A stretch of DNA of 37,341 nt from NCBI GenBank assembly GCA_023261545.1, contig JAHFOS010000022.1, positions 1 through 37,341 on the forward strand, read 5' to 3'. A program made the position numbers and the translations under genes. The stretch's first letter is position 1. Each line of letters opens with the position of its first letter. This DNA is from a bacterium. GTDB taxonomy: Bacteria; Planctomycetota; JADGBV01. Shown here in pieces: positions 1 to 7,820 of the stretch. The notes below the pieces were generated by a model. That model did not search any database. It was given only the letters and a program-made list of their open reading frames with translations, and was not told where the DNA came from.

Positions 1-282
1 GTGGGAGGCGATATCGTGAGGAATGCCCGGGCCGTAAGAGAAAACAGCGCCGGCCTTCAAGACATGTTCGCGTCCGGCGAACACCACATGGCCCTCGCCG
101 CCGACCACAAACTCAAGGCACCAGAAGGGGAAATTTTCGCGCCGCACGCGGTAATCCGCGGCGCAGGTTTCCAGGCCACCGCCCACGACCTCCAGGGGGC
201 CGCTCGCCGCGGGCTTCAGGTCCAGGTAAAAACGGTCGGCTAGCTGGATCTGGGGCGAGAAATAATCAGGGAGCTGGGGCAT
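1..282 (-). CDS. AraC-type regulator, N-terminal part (truncated by window edge)
   Basis: The frame is open from an ATG at 282 down to base 1 (94 codons) and runs off the window. The protein begins MPQLPDYFSPQIQLADRFYL and continues as a small cupin-like sugar-sensing fold: a conserved stretch around residues 51-60 (FPFWCLEFVV), then a glycine-rich turn (GGEGHVVFAG) and YGPGIPHDI near residue 88. This is the usual pattern of the arabinose-binding/dimerisation domain that precedes the AraC helix-turn-helix pair; the DNA-binding half would lie outside the window. The gene is divergent from the isomerase gene at 448, the standard arrangement for a sugar-responsive regulator and its target, so it probably controls that promoter. 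A plus-strand open frame over the same bases is a shadow. The cupin assignment is by pattern; the C-terminus is unseen. Confidence 0.72.
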   Translation of the reverse strand, partial: MPQLPDYFSPQIQLADRFYLDLKPAASGPLEVVGGGLETCAADYRVRRENFPFWCLEFVVGGEGHVVFAGREHVLKAGAVFSYGPGIPHDIASH

Positions 283-347
283 AGGCTCCGTTTAGTCAAA
301 AAATGCTATGCCGGAAGCAAGCCATGGTATGGACGAGGCCATGATTA

Positions 348-375
348 TTGACTATTATGTGGACAGAGAGATAAT
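348..375 (+). promoter_or_regulatory. Putative sigma70-type promoter of the isomerase gene
   Basis: TTGACT (348-353) and GATAAT (370-375) each match the consensus -35/-10 boxes at five of six positions and are separated by 16 bases. Transcription would start near 382, leaving a leader of about 65 bases before the ATG at 448. The surrounding stretch is clearly more AT-rich than the coding sequence on either side. The rest of the 165-base divergent gap should also hold the promoter of the AraC-type gene and its binding sites, but I could not pick out a convincing repeat for those. Confidence 0.45.
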
Positions 376-447
376 TTCCAGACATGTAACGATCAAGAAT
401 TTCAAAAGCTGTCGTTCTTAAAAATAAAAATCACAAGGAATGCACCC

Positions 448-2133
448 ATGAGCGCCCCCGGACTTCTCGCCGAACTCAAAAAGGATTTTCCCAACCTCGT
501 CATGCCGAAGCTGGATGCGCCCCGGCCCGTGGATCGCGCCCGCGAAGTGGTGCTGATGACCAACGGGGACCTTCGGCAATCGGCCAACGCACGCTGCTGG
601 TCGGTGCAGCGCAAGTTCGAGGACAAGCTCGCCAAAGTGCTCAAGGAGCGTTTCAACCTGGCCGTGGCGCGCGCGCATCCCTACAAGGAAGTGGAACAAC
701 ACGGCTTCATCGGCAATCAGCGCGAGGGTTCCGACGCCTTCTTGAACCTCCATCCCGATGCCCCGCTCATCGTGCTGCTCACCGCCTGGCAGTATTCGCA
801 CCACATTGCGCCCTCGCTGGTGCACCACCGCGGGCCGCTGCTCATCCTCGCCAATTTCGACGGCACCTGGCCGGGGCTGGTGGGAATGCTGAACCTGTGC
901 GGCTCGCTCACGGGCCTGGACCGCAAGTACGCGCGCCTGTGGTCAGAGAATTTCGATGACGATTTCTTCCTCAAGAAGCTGGAGGAATGGCTGAAAACGG
1001 GGCACATCGCCCACGATGTCTCCTATCTCAAGGAGGTTCAGCGCGACAGCGCGCTGCTGCGCACCCCGGCCGGCCAATTGGGCCGTCAAGTGGGCGAGCA
1101 TATCCTGCGCCGCAAGGAGATCATCGGTCTCTTCGACATGTTCTGCATGGGCATGATCAATGGCGTCTTTCCCCAGAAATCCCTGTGCGATATCGGCATG
1201 CCCCTGGAGGCGCTCTCCCAGTCCATGCTGGTGCACGAGATGGGCAAAGTGCCGAAAATGCTGCGCGAACAGTGCTTGCAATACTACGTGGACAAAGGCA
1301 TGAAGTTCGATTTCGGGAAGGACCCCGAAACGGATCTCACCCGCGAGCAGGTGCTTGAACAATGCGCCATGCTCATCGCCATGGCGCGCGTGACCGAGCG
1401 CTATGGGCTCACCACCGTGGGCGTGCAGTACCAGCAAGGCCTCAAGGACGTGTGCGCCGCCTCGGATTTCGCCGAGGGCGCTATCGGCAGCGCGGATCGC
1501 TTTCCCATCCCCGCCGAGGACGGCCATATCATCCGCCCTGGCAAGCCCATTCCCTGCGCCAACGAGGTGGACATGGGCACGGCCGTGCCCCAGACCATGC
1601 TGTTCCGCCTGCTCGACACCCTGGGTCTGCCCGCCGAGACCACGCTGCACGACATCCGCTGGGGTTCGGAGTACGAGGGGGTTTTCTATTGGGATTTCGA
1701 GATCTCAGGCAACGTCCCCTTCGAGCATCTGAAAGGCGGCATCGCCGGGGCCACCGGTTATCGCCAACCACCCATGTACTTCGCCAAGGGCGGTTCCACC
1801 ATCGCCGGACAGTGCAAAGCCGGCACCTTCATCTGGGCACGCGCGCACTATGAGGGTCTCGAAGTGCACCTCCACGTCGGCACCGGACGGGCTTACGAAC
1901 TGCCAAAAAAAGAGATGAACCGCCGCCTCAAAGCCACCACCAGCGTCTGGCCCATCATGAACGTCACACTGGACGGCGTGGGCCGCGATGATCTCATGGC
2001 CGGACACCAGAGCAACCACATCACCGTGGCCTACATCCCCGAGGATCGGCTGCGCGATGTCACGCGCGCCTTCGTCAGCCAGGCGCTGGCCCAGGGTTTG
2101 CGCGTGCACTTAGCGGGAACCCTTGTGATCTGA
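448..2133 (+). CDS. L-fucose/L-arabinose isomerase family protein
   Basis: This 561-residue protein has the length (E. coli FucI is 591) and layout of sugar isomerases that interconvert aldose and ketose with a divalent metal in the cytoplasm. The N-terminal part (roughly 30-170) is an alternating beta/alpha fold containing VVLMTNGDLRQSANARCW. The C-terminal third contains ANEVDMGTAV, the position where the family carries acidic metal ligands, and a late histidine-rich MAGHQSNHI, a candidate for the C-terminal metal-binding histidine. An AAGGA ribosome site lies about ten bases before the ATG. The gene is divergent from an AraC-type regulator and is followed at once by the start of a lost second gene, so it was probably the first gene of a pentose/deoxyhexose catabolic operon. 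Fucose versus arabinose or another sugar cannot be settled from sequence alone; many environmental members are uncharacterised. Confidence 0.72.
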   Translation: MSAPGLLAELKKDFPNLVMPKLDAPRPVDRAREVVLMTNGDLRQSANARCWSVQRKFEDKLAKVLKERFNLAVARAHPYKEVEQHGFIGNQREGSDAFLNLHPDAPLIVLLTAWQYSHHIAPSLVHHRGPLLILANFDGTWPGLVGMLNLCGSLTGLDRKYARLWSENFDDDFFLKKLEEWLKTGHIAHDVSYLKEVQRDSALLRTPAGQLGRQVGEHILRRKEIIGLFDMFCMGMINGVFPQKSLCDIGMPLEALSQSMLVHEMGKVPKMLREQCLQYYVDKGMKFDFGKDPETDLTREQVLEQCAMLIAMARVTERYGLTTVGVQYQQGLKDVCAASDFAEGAIGSADRFPIPAEDGHIIRPGKPIPCANEVDMGTAVPQTMLFRLLDTLGLPAETTLHDIRWGSEYEGVFYWDFEISGNVPFEHLKGGIAGATGYRQPPMYFAKGGSTIAGQCKAGTFIWARAHYEGLEVHLHVGTGRAYELPKKEMNRRLKATTSVWPIMNVTLDGVGRDDLMAGHQSNHITVAYIPEDRLRDVTRAFVSQALAQGLRVHLAGTLVI

Positions 2134-2143
2134 AAGGAACTGC

Positions 2144-2212
2144 ATGGCGACCGCCCAGCCCCGCGCCGTCGCCGTCCTGGGAGGTCAAAGCCCCCACTTG
2201 GCCTGCAGGTAG
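2144..2212 (+). pseudogene. Truncated 5' end of a second catabolic gene (possibly FGGY sugar kinase)
   Basis: Five bases after a strong AAAGGA ribosome site is an ATG opening a reading frame MATAQPRAVAVL, which then loses any sensible continuation near 2180 and stops at 2210. The first twelve residues look like the N-terminus of an FGGY carbohydrate kinase, where RAVAVL would be followed by the D-x-G-K/T-T phosphate-binding loop; here the next residues are GGQS. The break coincides with the 3' end of the oppositely oriented LamG-type gene (stop at 2185-2187). I read this as the remnant of the kinase gene that normally follows the isomerase, cut off by a rearrangement or by the arrival of the minus-strand gene block. 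The kinase identity rests on a few residues and is tentative. Confidence 0.4.
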
Positions 2213-3447
2213 TCTCGGACCTTCGCGCGTTCAGCGCTGCTGAGGTCCCTGTTGTAGATGATGAATTCGGCGATGTCAACGGGAGCGTAATTGCTGCTAA
2301 CATCTGCCCCGAGTGAGATACCATGCATCGTCGGAAACCCCGCCGTGACAGTCTGATCGGTTCCCCCATCCACATTGAGGATGTTGTTTATCGAAGCCGA
2401 GTTCTTTCCGAACCTGATGTGATAGACGTGGAAATCCGTGATAGTGTGGGCCCCACTGACAATGGAGGCGGAATCGCTGGTTCCATACATCTTGACCTGC
2501 GTAGTGGAATGACGGAGAAACATTGTGCTGGTGCCCCATTGGCTATCCCCGAACACGACGACGTTGCTGGAGGGTGCCGTGTGGAAGCGACTCACGCAGA
2601 AAACATCGAAGGGGAGACTGATTGCCGCGAGGTCCCGGTTCATCTGCTGGGTGCCTCCGTTGAAACGCACGACGGCCCGGCCGTTGAGCACGGCCGTCTG
2701 ACGCGACGGTTTCTGGGCGTCGGTGGCCTGGGTGTAGTCGTAGGCGTTGGCGGACTTGTCGCCCCAGGTGGCGACGTTATTGCTGCCGGTCAGGGTGAAC
2801 TTTGTGCTGTCGTCGGCATCCAGCCACAGCATGCAATTGGAGGTGCCCGTCGGGGTCCAGGTCGTCACGCCGTTTGTGGAAAGGCTCAGGATATACCATT
2901 GCGTCCCCGAGGAAAAGAACGTGGCGCCGGGGAATCCATTGGTGCTGCTCGTCAGATCATAGACGGAGGAACCGTCAATGCTGTTGCTGCCGCCCACGAC
3001 GCTCAGTGTGTTGCTGTTGGTGATTTTCTTGACCTGATAGACGCGGCCCGTGACGTTTCCCGCGTAGCCGAGGTCGAGCGTGATGTTGCCCGACGTGGTG
3101 TCCACCAAGAGCACGGTGTTGCCGGAGGCGCCCGTGAGCGTCGTGTTGGTGGACAACGCCTGGGTGGAAAAGCCCAGGGTCCCGGAGACCTGCAGGGTCG
3201 AGGTGGCGGTAGCCGTGCCGATGGACAGGTTTCCCGCCATGAAGATGGCGTTCCCCACCACGTGCAGGTTGGTCGTTGGCACCGCGCCGACGCCCAGTCC
3301 CGTGGCACTGATGACAAGCTCCTGGGTGCCGTTGGCATCCGCGTCGAAGGCGATGTTCCCCGAGGATGACTTGATATCGGCTTCGGCGAGTCCGGCCAGC
3401 CAGAGCAGCGCTCCCACCCGGAGAAACCCTTTGAGGCCCGCCTTCAT
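2185..3447 (-). CDS. Secreted LamG/concanavalin-like protein with fibre-like N-terminal half
   Basis: The 420-residue product starts with a clear Sec signal peptide (MKAGLKGFLRVGALLWLAGLA, cleavage near residue 23). Residues ~25-195 are rich in Thr, Ser, Gly and Asn in short beta-strand repeats (for example GNAIFMAGNLSIG) and resemble phage-tail or fibre stalk modules. Residues ~203-420 form a LamG-type jellyroll: it opens with MLWLDADD, has VATWGDKSANAYDY and AVVRFNGG, and closes with IAEFIIYNRDLSSAE and the terminal YLQAKWGL typical of these domains. Such domains usually bind carbohydrate or mediate adhesion. The gene is last in the minus-strand run behind two sugar permeases, 68 bases after the permease stop, so it may be a surface glycan-binding partner of that importer. 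No catalytic motif is evident. Confidence 0.7.
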   Translation of the reverse strand: MKAGLKGFLRVGALLWLAGLAEADIKSSSGNIAFDADANGTQELVISATGLGVGAVPTTNLHVVGNAIFMAGNLSIGTATATSTLQVSGTLGFSTQALSTNTTLTGASGNTVLLVDTTSGNITLDLGYAGNVTGRVYQVKKITNSNTLSVVGGSNSIDGSSVYDLTSSTNGFPGATFFSSGTQWYILSLSTNGVTTWTPTGTSNCMLWLDADDSTKFTLTGSNNVATWGDKSANAYDYTQATDAQKPSRQTAVLNGRAVVRFNGGTQQMNRDLAAISLPFDVFCVSRFHTAPSSNVVVFGDSQWGTSTMFLRHSTTQVKMYGTSDSASIVSGAHTITDFHVYHIRFGKNSASINNILNVDGGTDQTVTAGFPTMHGISLGADVSSNYAPVDIAEFIIYNRDLSSAERAKVRDYLQAKWGL

Positions 3448-3515
3448 GCTTCTGGCGCTGGATTATACACCGCGCCGCTGAAAGTCAGCACCGGCGCACC
3501 AAGCCTGTTCCAGGC

Positions 3516-4382
3516 TCAACCCTTGACCGCGCCGCTGGTGAGGCCCGATATGAATTCCTTCTGCAGGAGGAGAAAGAGGCAGAGGACCGGAGCGATGGCC
3601 ACCAGGGTGCCGGCCATGATCACGCCGTAATCCGTGGAATAGATATCCTTCAATTGCGCGATGCTGACGGCCAGAGGAAACTTTTCCGGTGATTGGAGGA
3701 TGATCTGCGGGGAAATGAAATTGTTCCATGCCTGCAAAAACGAGATCATCATGAAGGTGCCGATCATGGGGCGGATGAGCGGGGCGACGATGTTGAAAAA
3801 AATACCGATCTCACCGCAGCCGTCCATGCGCGCCGCGTCAATGAGCTCCATGGGCACGCTCCTCAGCATGGCCTGCCGGAACAGGAACACTCCGTAAGCC
3901 GGCGCCAAGGCGGGCAAGACCAGGCCCGTGTAGCTATCCAACATCCCCAGGTGATAGATCAGCTTGAAGGCCGGCGCTATGAGCAACGAGGGCGGGACCA
4001 CGAGACACAGCACGACCAGGGTCGTGATCAGCTTATTGAGCCGGAACTCAAACTTGGCCAGAGCGTACCCTCCCATGGCCGCGAAAACGGTGGACAAGGT
4101 GGCGGTGATGGAGGCGAAGAAAACAGAATTCAGAAGGCTTCTGCCGAACCTGATGTTGGGGTCTGTAAAAAGCTTCGCGAAATTGCCGAGCGTCAGGCCC
4201 GACCAGGCGATGCCGGCAAAACCGTCCCCGGTGGGCAGGAAATGCGACGAAAAGAAAGCCTCCTGCGTTTTCAGGGCCGCGCATAGGAGATAGACGAAGG
4301 GGATCAGGGTCAGAAGGGCGAAGAACCCCAGCAGAGCGTACAGCGCCAGCATGCCGAGGTTGAAAGCGGGATTTTTACCCAT
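3516..4382 (-). CDS. Carbohydrate ABC transporter permease, MalG type (CUT1)
   Basis: This 288-residue inner-membrane protein has about six hydrophobic segments, the first at residues ~10-35. It carries the EAA loop contacting the ATPase: VPMELIDAARMDGCGEIGIFF (around residues 188-208), followed by a proline-rich IVAPLIRPMIG. Length and N-terminal pattern fit the MalG/UgpE branch of binding-protein-dependent sugar importers. It begins nine bases after the MalF-type gene stops, so the two are co-transcribed and should form the heterodimeric channel. No ATPase gene of this class is present nearby; such systems often share one MsmK/MalK-like ATPase encoded elsewhere. The substrate is probably an oligosaccharide, judged only from the neighbours. 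Confidence 0.9.
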   Translation of the reverse strand: MGKNPAFNLGMLALYALLGFFALLTLIPFVYLLCAALKTQEAFFSSHFLPTGDGFAGIAWSGLTLGNFAKLFTDPNIRFGRSLLNSVFFASITATLSTVFAAMGGYALAKFEFRLNKLITTLVVLCLVVPPSLLIAPAFKLIYHLGMLDSYTGLVLPALAPAYGVFLFRQAMLRSVPMELIDAARMDGCGEIGIFFNIVAPLIRPMIGTFMMISFLQAWNNFISPQIILQSPEKFPLAVSIAQLKDIYSTDYGVIMAGTLVAIAPVLCLFLLLQKEFISGLTSGAVKG

Positions 4383-4391
4383 GTTCCGAAC

Positions 4392-5267
4392 TCAATCCTC
4401 CCTGACCATTAACCGCTGCGCCACGGCCAGGATGATGAGGATGATGGATAAGACCCAGCCGATGGCGCTGGCGTAGCCCAGATCCCCTACCTGGAACCCG
4501 TTTTCATAAAGGTACATCACCAGGGTCAGTCCGCGGTCTTCCGGCCCCGAACTTCGGCCCAGGAGGATGAAAGGCAACTCGAAAAGCTGAAAACTGCCGA
4601 TGAGGGACATGAGCACAACGAACCCGGCGATGGGCGCGATGGCCGGTATCGTGATGTGGACGAAGCGCTGCCAGGCATTGGCCCCATCAATGGCAGCCGC
4701 CTCGTTCAGCTCCTGCTCCACGTTTTGCAGGGCCGCCAGGAAGAACACCATGTTGTAGCCCACGTAAAGCCACAGGGACGACAGGACGATGGCCGTCATG
4801 ACGTAATTCTGCAGCCAGGGGAAATCCTGCGGAAATCCCGGAATGATGGAGCGCAAAAACGAATTGAGCAGCCCGTCGTGGGCGTGGAAAATCAGGTTGA
4901 ACAGCACGCCCACGAAGACGGTCCCTACCAGCGAGGGGGCATAGAGGATCAGCCGGAAAAACGCCTTGGCCTTGACTTTGGGGTGGTTCAACAAGACAGC
5001 CAGGCCCAGGGACAGGGTGAGCTGCAAGCCCAGCGAGGCCAGCGCGAAAACGCAATTGTTTTTCACCGCCGTCCAGAAGCGCTCATCCTTGAGGAGGAAG
5101 CGGAAGTTGTCCATGCCGATGAACACCGATGTCTTGGGGCCATAGGTTTGCTCAAAAGAAAGCAGGACGGACTCCACCAGGGGGTAAGAGATGAAAACCA
5201 GGAAGATCAGGGCAAACGGGGAAACGAAGAAATAGGGAACCCACCATGGATGAGCCGTCGATCTCAT
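4392..5267 (-). CDS. Carbohydrate ABC transporter permease, MalF type (CUT1)
   Basis: The start is the ATG at 5267 (MRSTAHPWWVPYFFVSPFAL), giving 291 residues; the frame stays open upstream but that part lies over the binding-protein gene and makes no sense. The start overlaps the stop of the binding-protein gene in an ATGA, so translation is coupled. Six transmembrane segments are visible, beginning at PYFFVSPFALIFLVFISYPL, a signature of UgpA/MalF-type permeases. The EAA loop is VEQELNEAAAIDGANAWQRF followed by HITIPAIAPIAGF. It should pair with the MalG-type protein encoded next to it to form the inner-membrane channel fed by the anchored binding protein. Confidence 0.9.
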   Translation of the reverse strand: MRSTAHPWWVPYFFVSPFALIFLVFISYPLVESVLLSFEQTYGPKTSVFIGMDNFRFLLKDERFWTAVKNNCVFALASLGLQLTLSLGLAVLLNHPKVKAKAFFRLILYAPSLVGTVFVGVLFNLIFHAHDGLLNSFLRSIIPGFPQDFPWLQNYVMTAIVLSSLWLYVGYNMVFFLAALQNVEQELNEAAAIDGANAWQRFVHITIPAIAPIAGFVVLMSLIGSFQLFELPFILLGRSSGPEDRGLTLVMYLYENGFQVGDLGYASAIGWVLSIILIILAVAQRLMVRED

Positions 5268-6676
5268 GTCGCGCCCCGGACCGTCGGCTTGAGGAATACG
5301 TTTCTCGCCATTTGCCGGGCCACGGTGCGCTGCGCCTCCGTGAGCAGACTTTTCGCCTCGGAGCGCATGCGCCCGGAGGCCATGTCGGGCTCGTTCGCCA
5401 CCAGGGCTTTCAATTTCAAGGCGGCATGGGTCAGGGCATTCAAGGCCAGGGAGTTGTACGCCGATGAGCTTCGCTCCGGAACCTCGGGCGCGTATTTGAT
5501 GAAAATCTTTCCGATGGGCTGGTCCCCAAAAAAGGACACGGGTTCGTCGTACACCGGATCGCTCCAGAACTCCACGACCGGGCTGATGATCCTCGTCTTG
5601 CGGTAGAGTTGCCGCGCGACCTCCCGCGACAGGTAAAGATGCTTGACGAAATTCCAGGCCGTGTCGAAATCGCGGGCGCCACGGGGAATCCCGACCATGG
5701 TGCCTCCCAGGACGCTGACCCGCCGGCCTCCTCTCTCCCAGGCGGGCAGCGGCATGAGTTTGTATTTTCCAGCCATGTTGGGCGTATAGATCTCCCACAT
5801 CCCGGCCAGCCAATCCGGAACCAGGTTGCACAGGATATATCCCTCCTGGCGCATTTTGTTGCTGGTCGCGTCCTCCTCTGGGGCGTTCGTCGCGATGGGG
5901 CGCCAACCCGTCGTCCATGAGACGATGGTCGCCAGGACCTTGGCGTTGACGTCGGAATCCATGGCCAGGTTGTCCTGCTTGTCGAAAAGGCTGCCACCCG
6001 CCTGCAGCATGAGCAGCTCGATGAGGCCCGGCTGGGTTTCCCATAGATTCAAGAGATAGTGGTCAATGTAGCCATCTCCATCCACATCCCTCACGAGGGG
6101 GGACAAGACCCTGACGAAATCGCCCCAGGTTTCGATGGCGCTCATATCAATTCCGGCCGCCTCAATGATGTCGGCGCGATATCCGAGAACGACGGGATGG
6201 ACATCATGGGGGAGGCCAAAATTCCGCCCCCGGGAAATCCACGGACTCAAGGAGGTCTTGTTGAACTTGCTTGCCAATCCCTCCGCGCGGATCTTCTCCG
6301 TAAGGTCCACGAAGCCGACGTCTTGCAGCGGTCCCTTGAAACACTGGGCCGCGATGCTGGAGTAAACCTCCACCGCATCGGGACCCGGCGTATCGGACTG
6401 GAAGCTGGAGAGGATCCTGCGGTTGAGGGATTCCCCGGACAGCAGGGATATGCGCACGGGCTCCCGCGCGTCCGCCCGCTGGTTCCAGCGCTCCGTCTCC
6501 GGGACATACATGACGACATGAGTTTTTGAAAAAGTCCAGAAGTCCAGCCCCGCGCGGTCCGGATGGGAAAAGAACAGGAGCAACAGCGACGACAGGACGG
6601 CCATGGCCAGGACGACCCGCACCCCCAGGGAAAAGGTTTTGAACAACTGGACCGCCATCTCCAGGAAGTTTCTCAC
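5264..6676 (-). CDS. Extracellular sugar-binding protein (family 1), membrane-anchored
   Basis: The 470-residue protein begins at a GTG at 6676 (a possible ATG lies at 6658). A hydrophobic segment at residues ~20-37 (VVLAMAVLSSLLLLFF) is preceded by Arg/Lys and not followed by an obvious signal-peptidase or lipobox site, so it is likely an uncleaved anchor. The rest has features of family 1 solute-binding proteins: SDTPGPDAVEVY (94-105), YRADIIEAAGID, ETWGDFVRVL, and the late GIPRGARDFDTAWNFVKHL lobe. Residues 197-205 (DVDGDGYID) form an EF-hand-like calcium loop. It delivers substrate to the MalF/MalG-type permeases encoded directly downstream, the first through a 4-base overlap. The ligand is presumably an oligosaccharide released by the neighbouring secreted proteins; nothing in the sequence fixes it. 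Confidence 0.85.
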   Translation of the reverse strand: MRNFLEMAVQLFKTFSLGVRVVLAMAVLSSLLLLFFSHPDRAGLDFWTFSKTHVVMYVPETERWNQRADAREPVRISLLSGESLNRRILSSFQSDTPGPDAVEVYSSIAAQCFKGPLQDVGFVDLTEKIRAEGLASKFNKTSLSPWISRGRNFGLPHDVHPVVLGYRADIIEAAGIDMSAIETWGDFVRVLSPLVRDVDGDGYIDHYLLNLWETQPGLIELLMLQAGGSLFDKQDNLAMDSDVNAKVLATIVSWTTGWRPIATNAPEEDATSNKMRQEGYILCNLVPDWLAGMWEIYTPNMAGKYKLMPLPAWERGGRRVSVLGGTMVGIPRGARDFDTAWNFVKHLYLSREVARQLYRKTRIISPVVEFWSDPVYDEPVSFFGDQPIGKIFIKYAPEVPERSSSAYNSLALNALTHAALKLKALVANEPDMASGRMRSEAKSLLTEAQRTVARQMARNVFLKPTVRGAT

Positions 6677-6730
6677 GGGAAGGGTGGTTTCCTTTTGTGG
6701 GCCATGGGATTCCGTACCGGGATCATCCCC

Positions 6731-7678
6731 TCAGTAGGTTCCAGCCGGCGCGTACATGACACGTCCATGGGGGTAGTAGGACGACTGCCCGGAAGGCACC
6801 GGAGTTTGATCTATGTTGTCGGGATCCCAGAAAGCTTTGTTATCCATGACCTCGTAGCGGTGGAGGATCACCGCATGCCCGTCCAGGAACGAAGCGTTCT
6901 GGGTGTCATCAAAATGGCGGAACGCCGGTGCCAGGTTCAACCAGCCCACCCCGCCCCAGCCGCGGCTGGAATAATCGTGATCCTCGTCCACGTAAGCATC
7001 GGCCAGCATATTGCGGATGCGGAAATGAATGGAGTCCGCGAATTCCAGCCGCGCGGAGGGGCTGAGCACCTCCTTGCCCTTTAATCCGACGTAGATGGCC
7101 TGCCATTCTCCCAGTCCGATATCATTGGCTCCGTAGCTGAAGAACAGTTTGAAGCCAAAGGAGTCAGGCGCTGACCAGGAGGGGGCTTGCGAAACCGATA
7201 GGGGGATGTCCCCCTGGGCGACCTTCGCGGAAGGGCAGAGCATTTTCTGCGGCCAGTAGGGGTCGGAAACCGGATTGTTAGCCCAGGGATTGGCGGGGTT
7301 GTCGCTCCCGAAATTGAAGAGCCGCTTGAAGCCGACGTTGTCGTCCCAACGAACGACCCCCTGACCGCCATTGTATCCCACAGCCGCCCAGCGATCCATG
7401 GGCGTAAACTCCACCGGGACGAAATCGCCGTTGGACTCCTCCGAGTAAACCTGGTTCACCGCGGACAGTTGCCTGATGTTGTTGAGGCAAACCAGTTGCC
7501 GCGCGTGCACCATGGCTTTTTTCAGGGCCGGCATCACCATGCTGAACAGGATCGCGATGATCGCGACGACGACGAGAAGCTCGATCAGGGTGAAGAGCGC
7601 CGGCTTGGTCGCGCCAGTGAATCCACGCGCACGGTTTCGTCCGCTATGGATTTCCTTCGGAAGCTCTTTTTTCCGCAT
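6731..7678 (-). CDS. Prepilin-like protein (type II secretion/pilin N-terminal helix, H-x-DG C-terminus)
   Basis: I start this protein at the ATG at 7678 (MRKKELPKEI, 315 residues), which has an AAGG about eight bases upstream; further codons to the left in the same frame make no sense. A basic leader (~31 residues) precedes the class III signal FTLIELLVVVAIIAILFSMV, the hydrophobic pilin helix with the invariant glutamate at +5. Residue -1 is Leu rather than the usual Gly. The C-terminal half is a globular beta-rich domain ending in RHFDDTQNASFLDGHAVIL, close to the H-X9-DG motif of prepilin-type proteins that are expanded in PVC bacteria (here the spacing is ten). The gene lies 54 bases upstream of the binding-protein gene and 142 bases after the beta-helix gene, so it is embedded in the glycan-uptake run. 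Its role there is unknown. Confidence 0.8.
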   Translation of the reverse strand: MRKKELPKEIHSGRNRARGFTGATKPALFTLIELLVVVAIIAILFSMVMPALKKAMVHARQLVCLNNIRQLSAVNQVYSEESNGDFVPVEFTPMDRWAAVGYNGGQGVVRWDDNVGFKRLFNFGSDNPANPWANNPVSDPYWPQKMLCPSAKVAQGDIPLSVSQAPSWSAPDSFGFKLFFSYGANDIGLGEWQAIYVGLKGKEVLSPSARLEFADSIHFRIRNMLADAYVDEDHDYSSRGWGGVGWLNLAPAFRHFDDTQNASFLDGHAVILHRYEVMDNKAFWDPDNIDQTPVPSGQSSYYPHGRVMYAPAGTY

Positions 7679-7785
7679 AGGATTGGCCTTGTAGCGACTG
7701 TGTGACACGGTGCCGTGGCGCGCGGGAACGGCCGCATCGTCATGCTCTACGCCGCGACTTTCAGACGTCATTGTATTGGGGATCA

Positions 7786-7802
7786 TTACACTGTAAGTGT
7801 AA
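7786..7802. promoter_or_regulatory. Perfect palindrome, candidate operator
   Basis: TTACACT-GTA-AGTGTAA forms two perfect 7-base arms around a 3-base centre. It sits in the 142-base gap between the beta-helix gene stop (7821) and the prepilin-like gene (start 7678). It lacks a T-run, so it is not a classic terminator. Its size and symmetry fit a binding site for a dimeric repressor or activator controlling the prepilin/transporter genes. I did not find a second copy in the other intergenic gaps I read. Confidence 0.35.
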
Positions 7803-7820
7803 AGAAGCCGCGCAGGCCCG

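Noticed and set aside
10-243. Open frame on the plus strand at the left edge
   Set aside because: The minus-strand frame over the same bases makes a convincing AraC-type sensor domain with an ATG at 282, so the plus frame is a shadow.
5268-6044. Upstream extension of the MalF-type frame
   Set aside because: It lies wholly over the binding-protein gene in another frame; the ATGA overlap at 5264-5267 gives a proper start.
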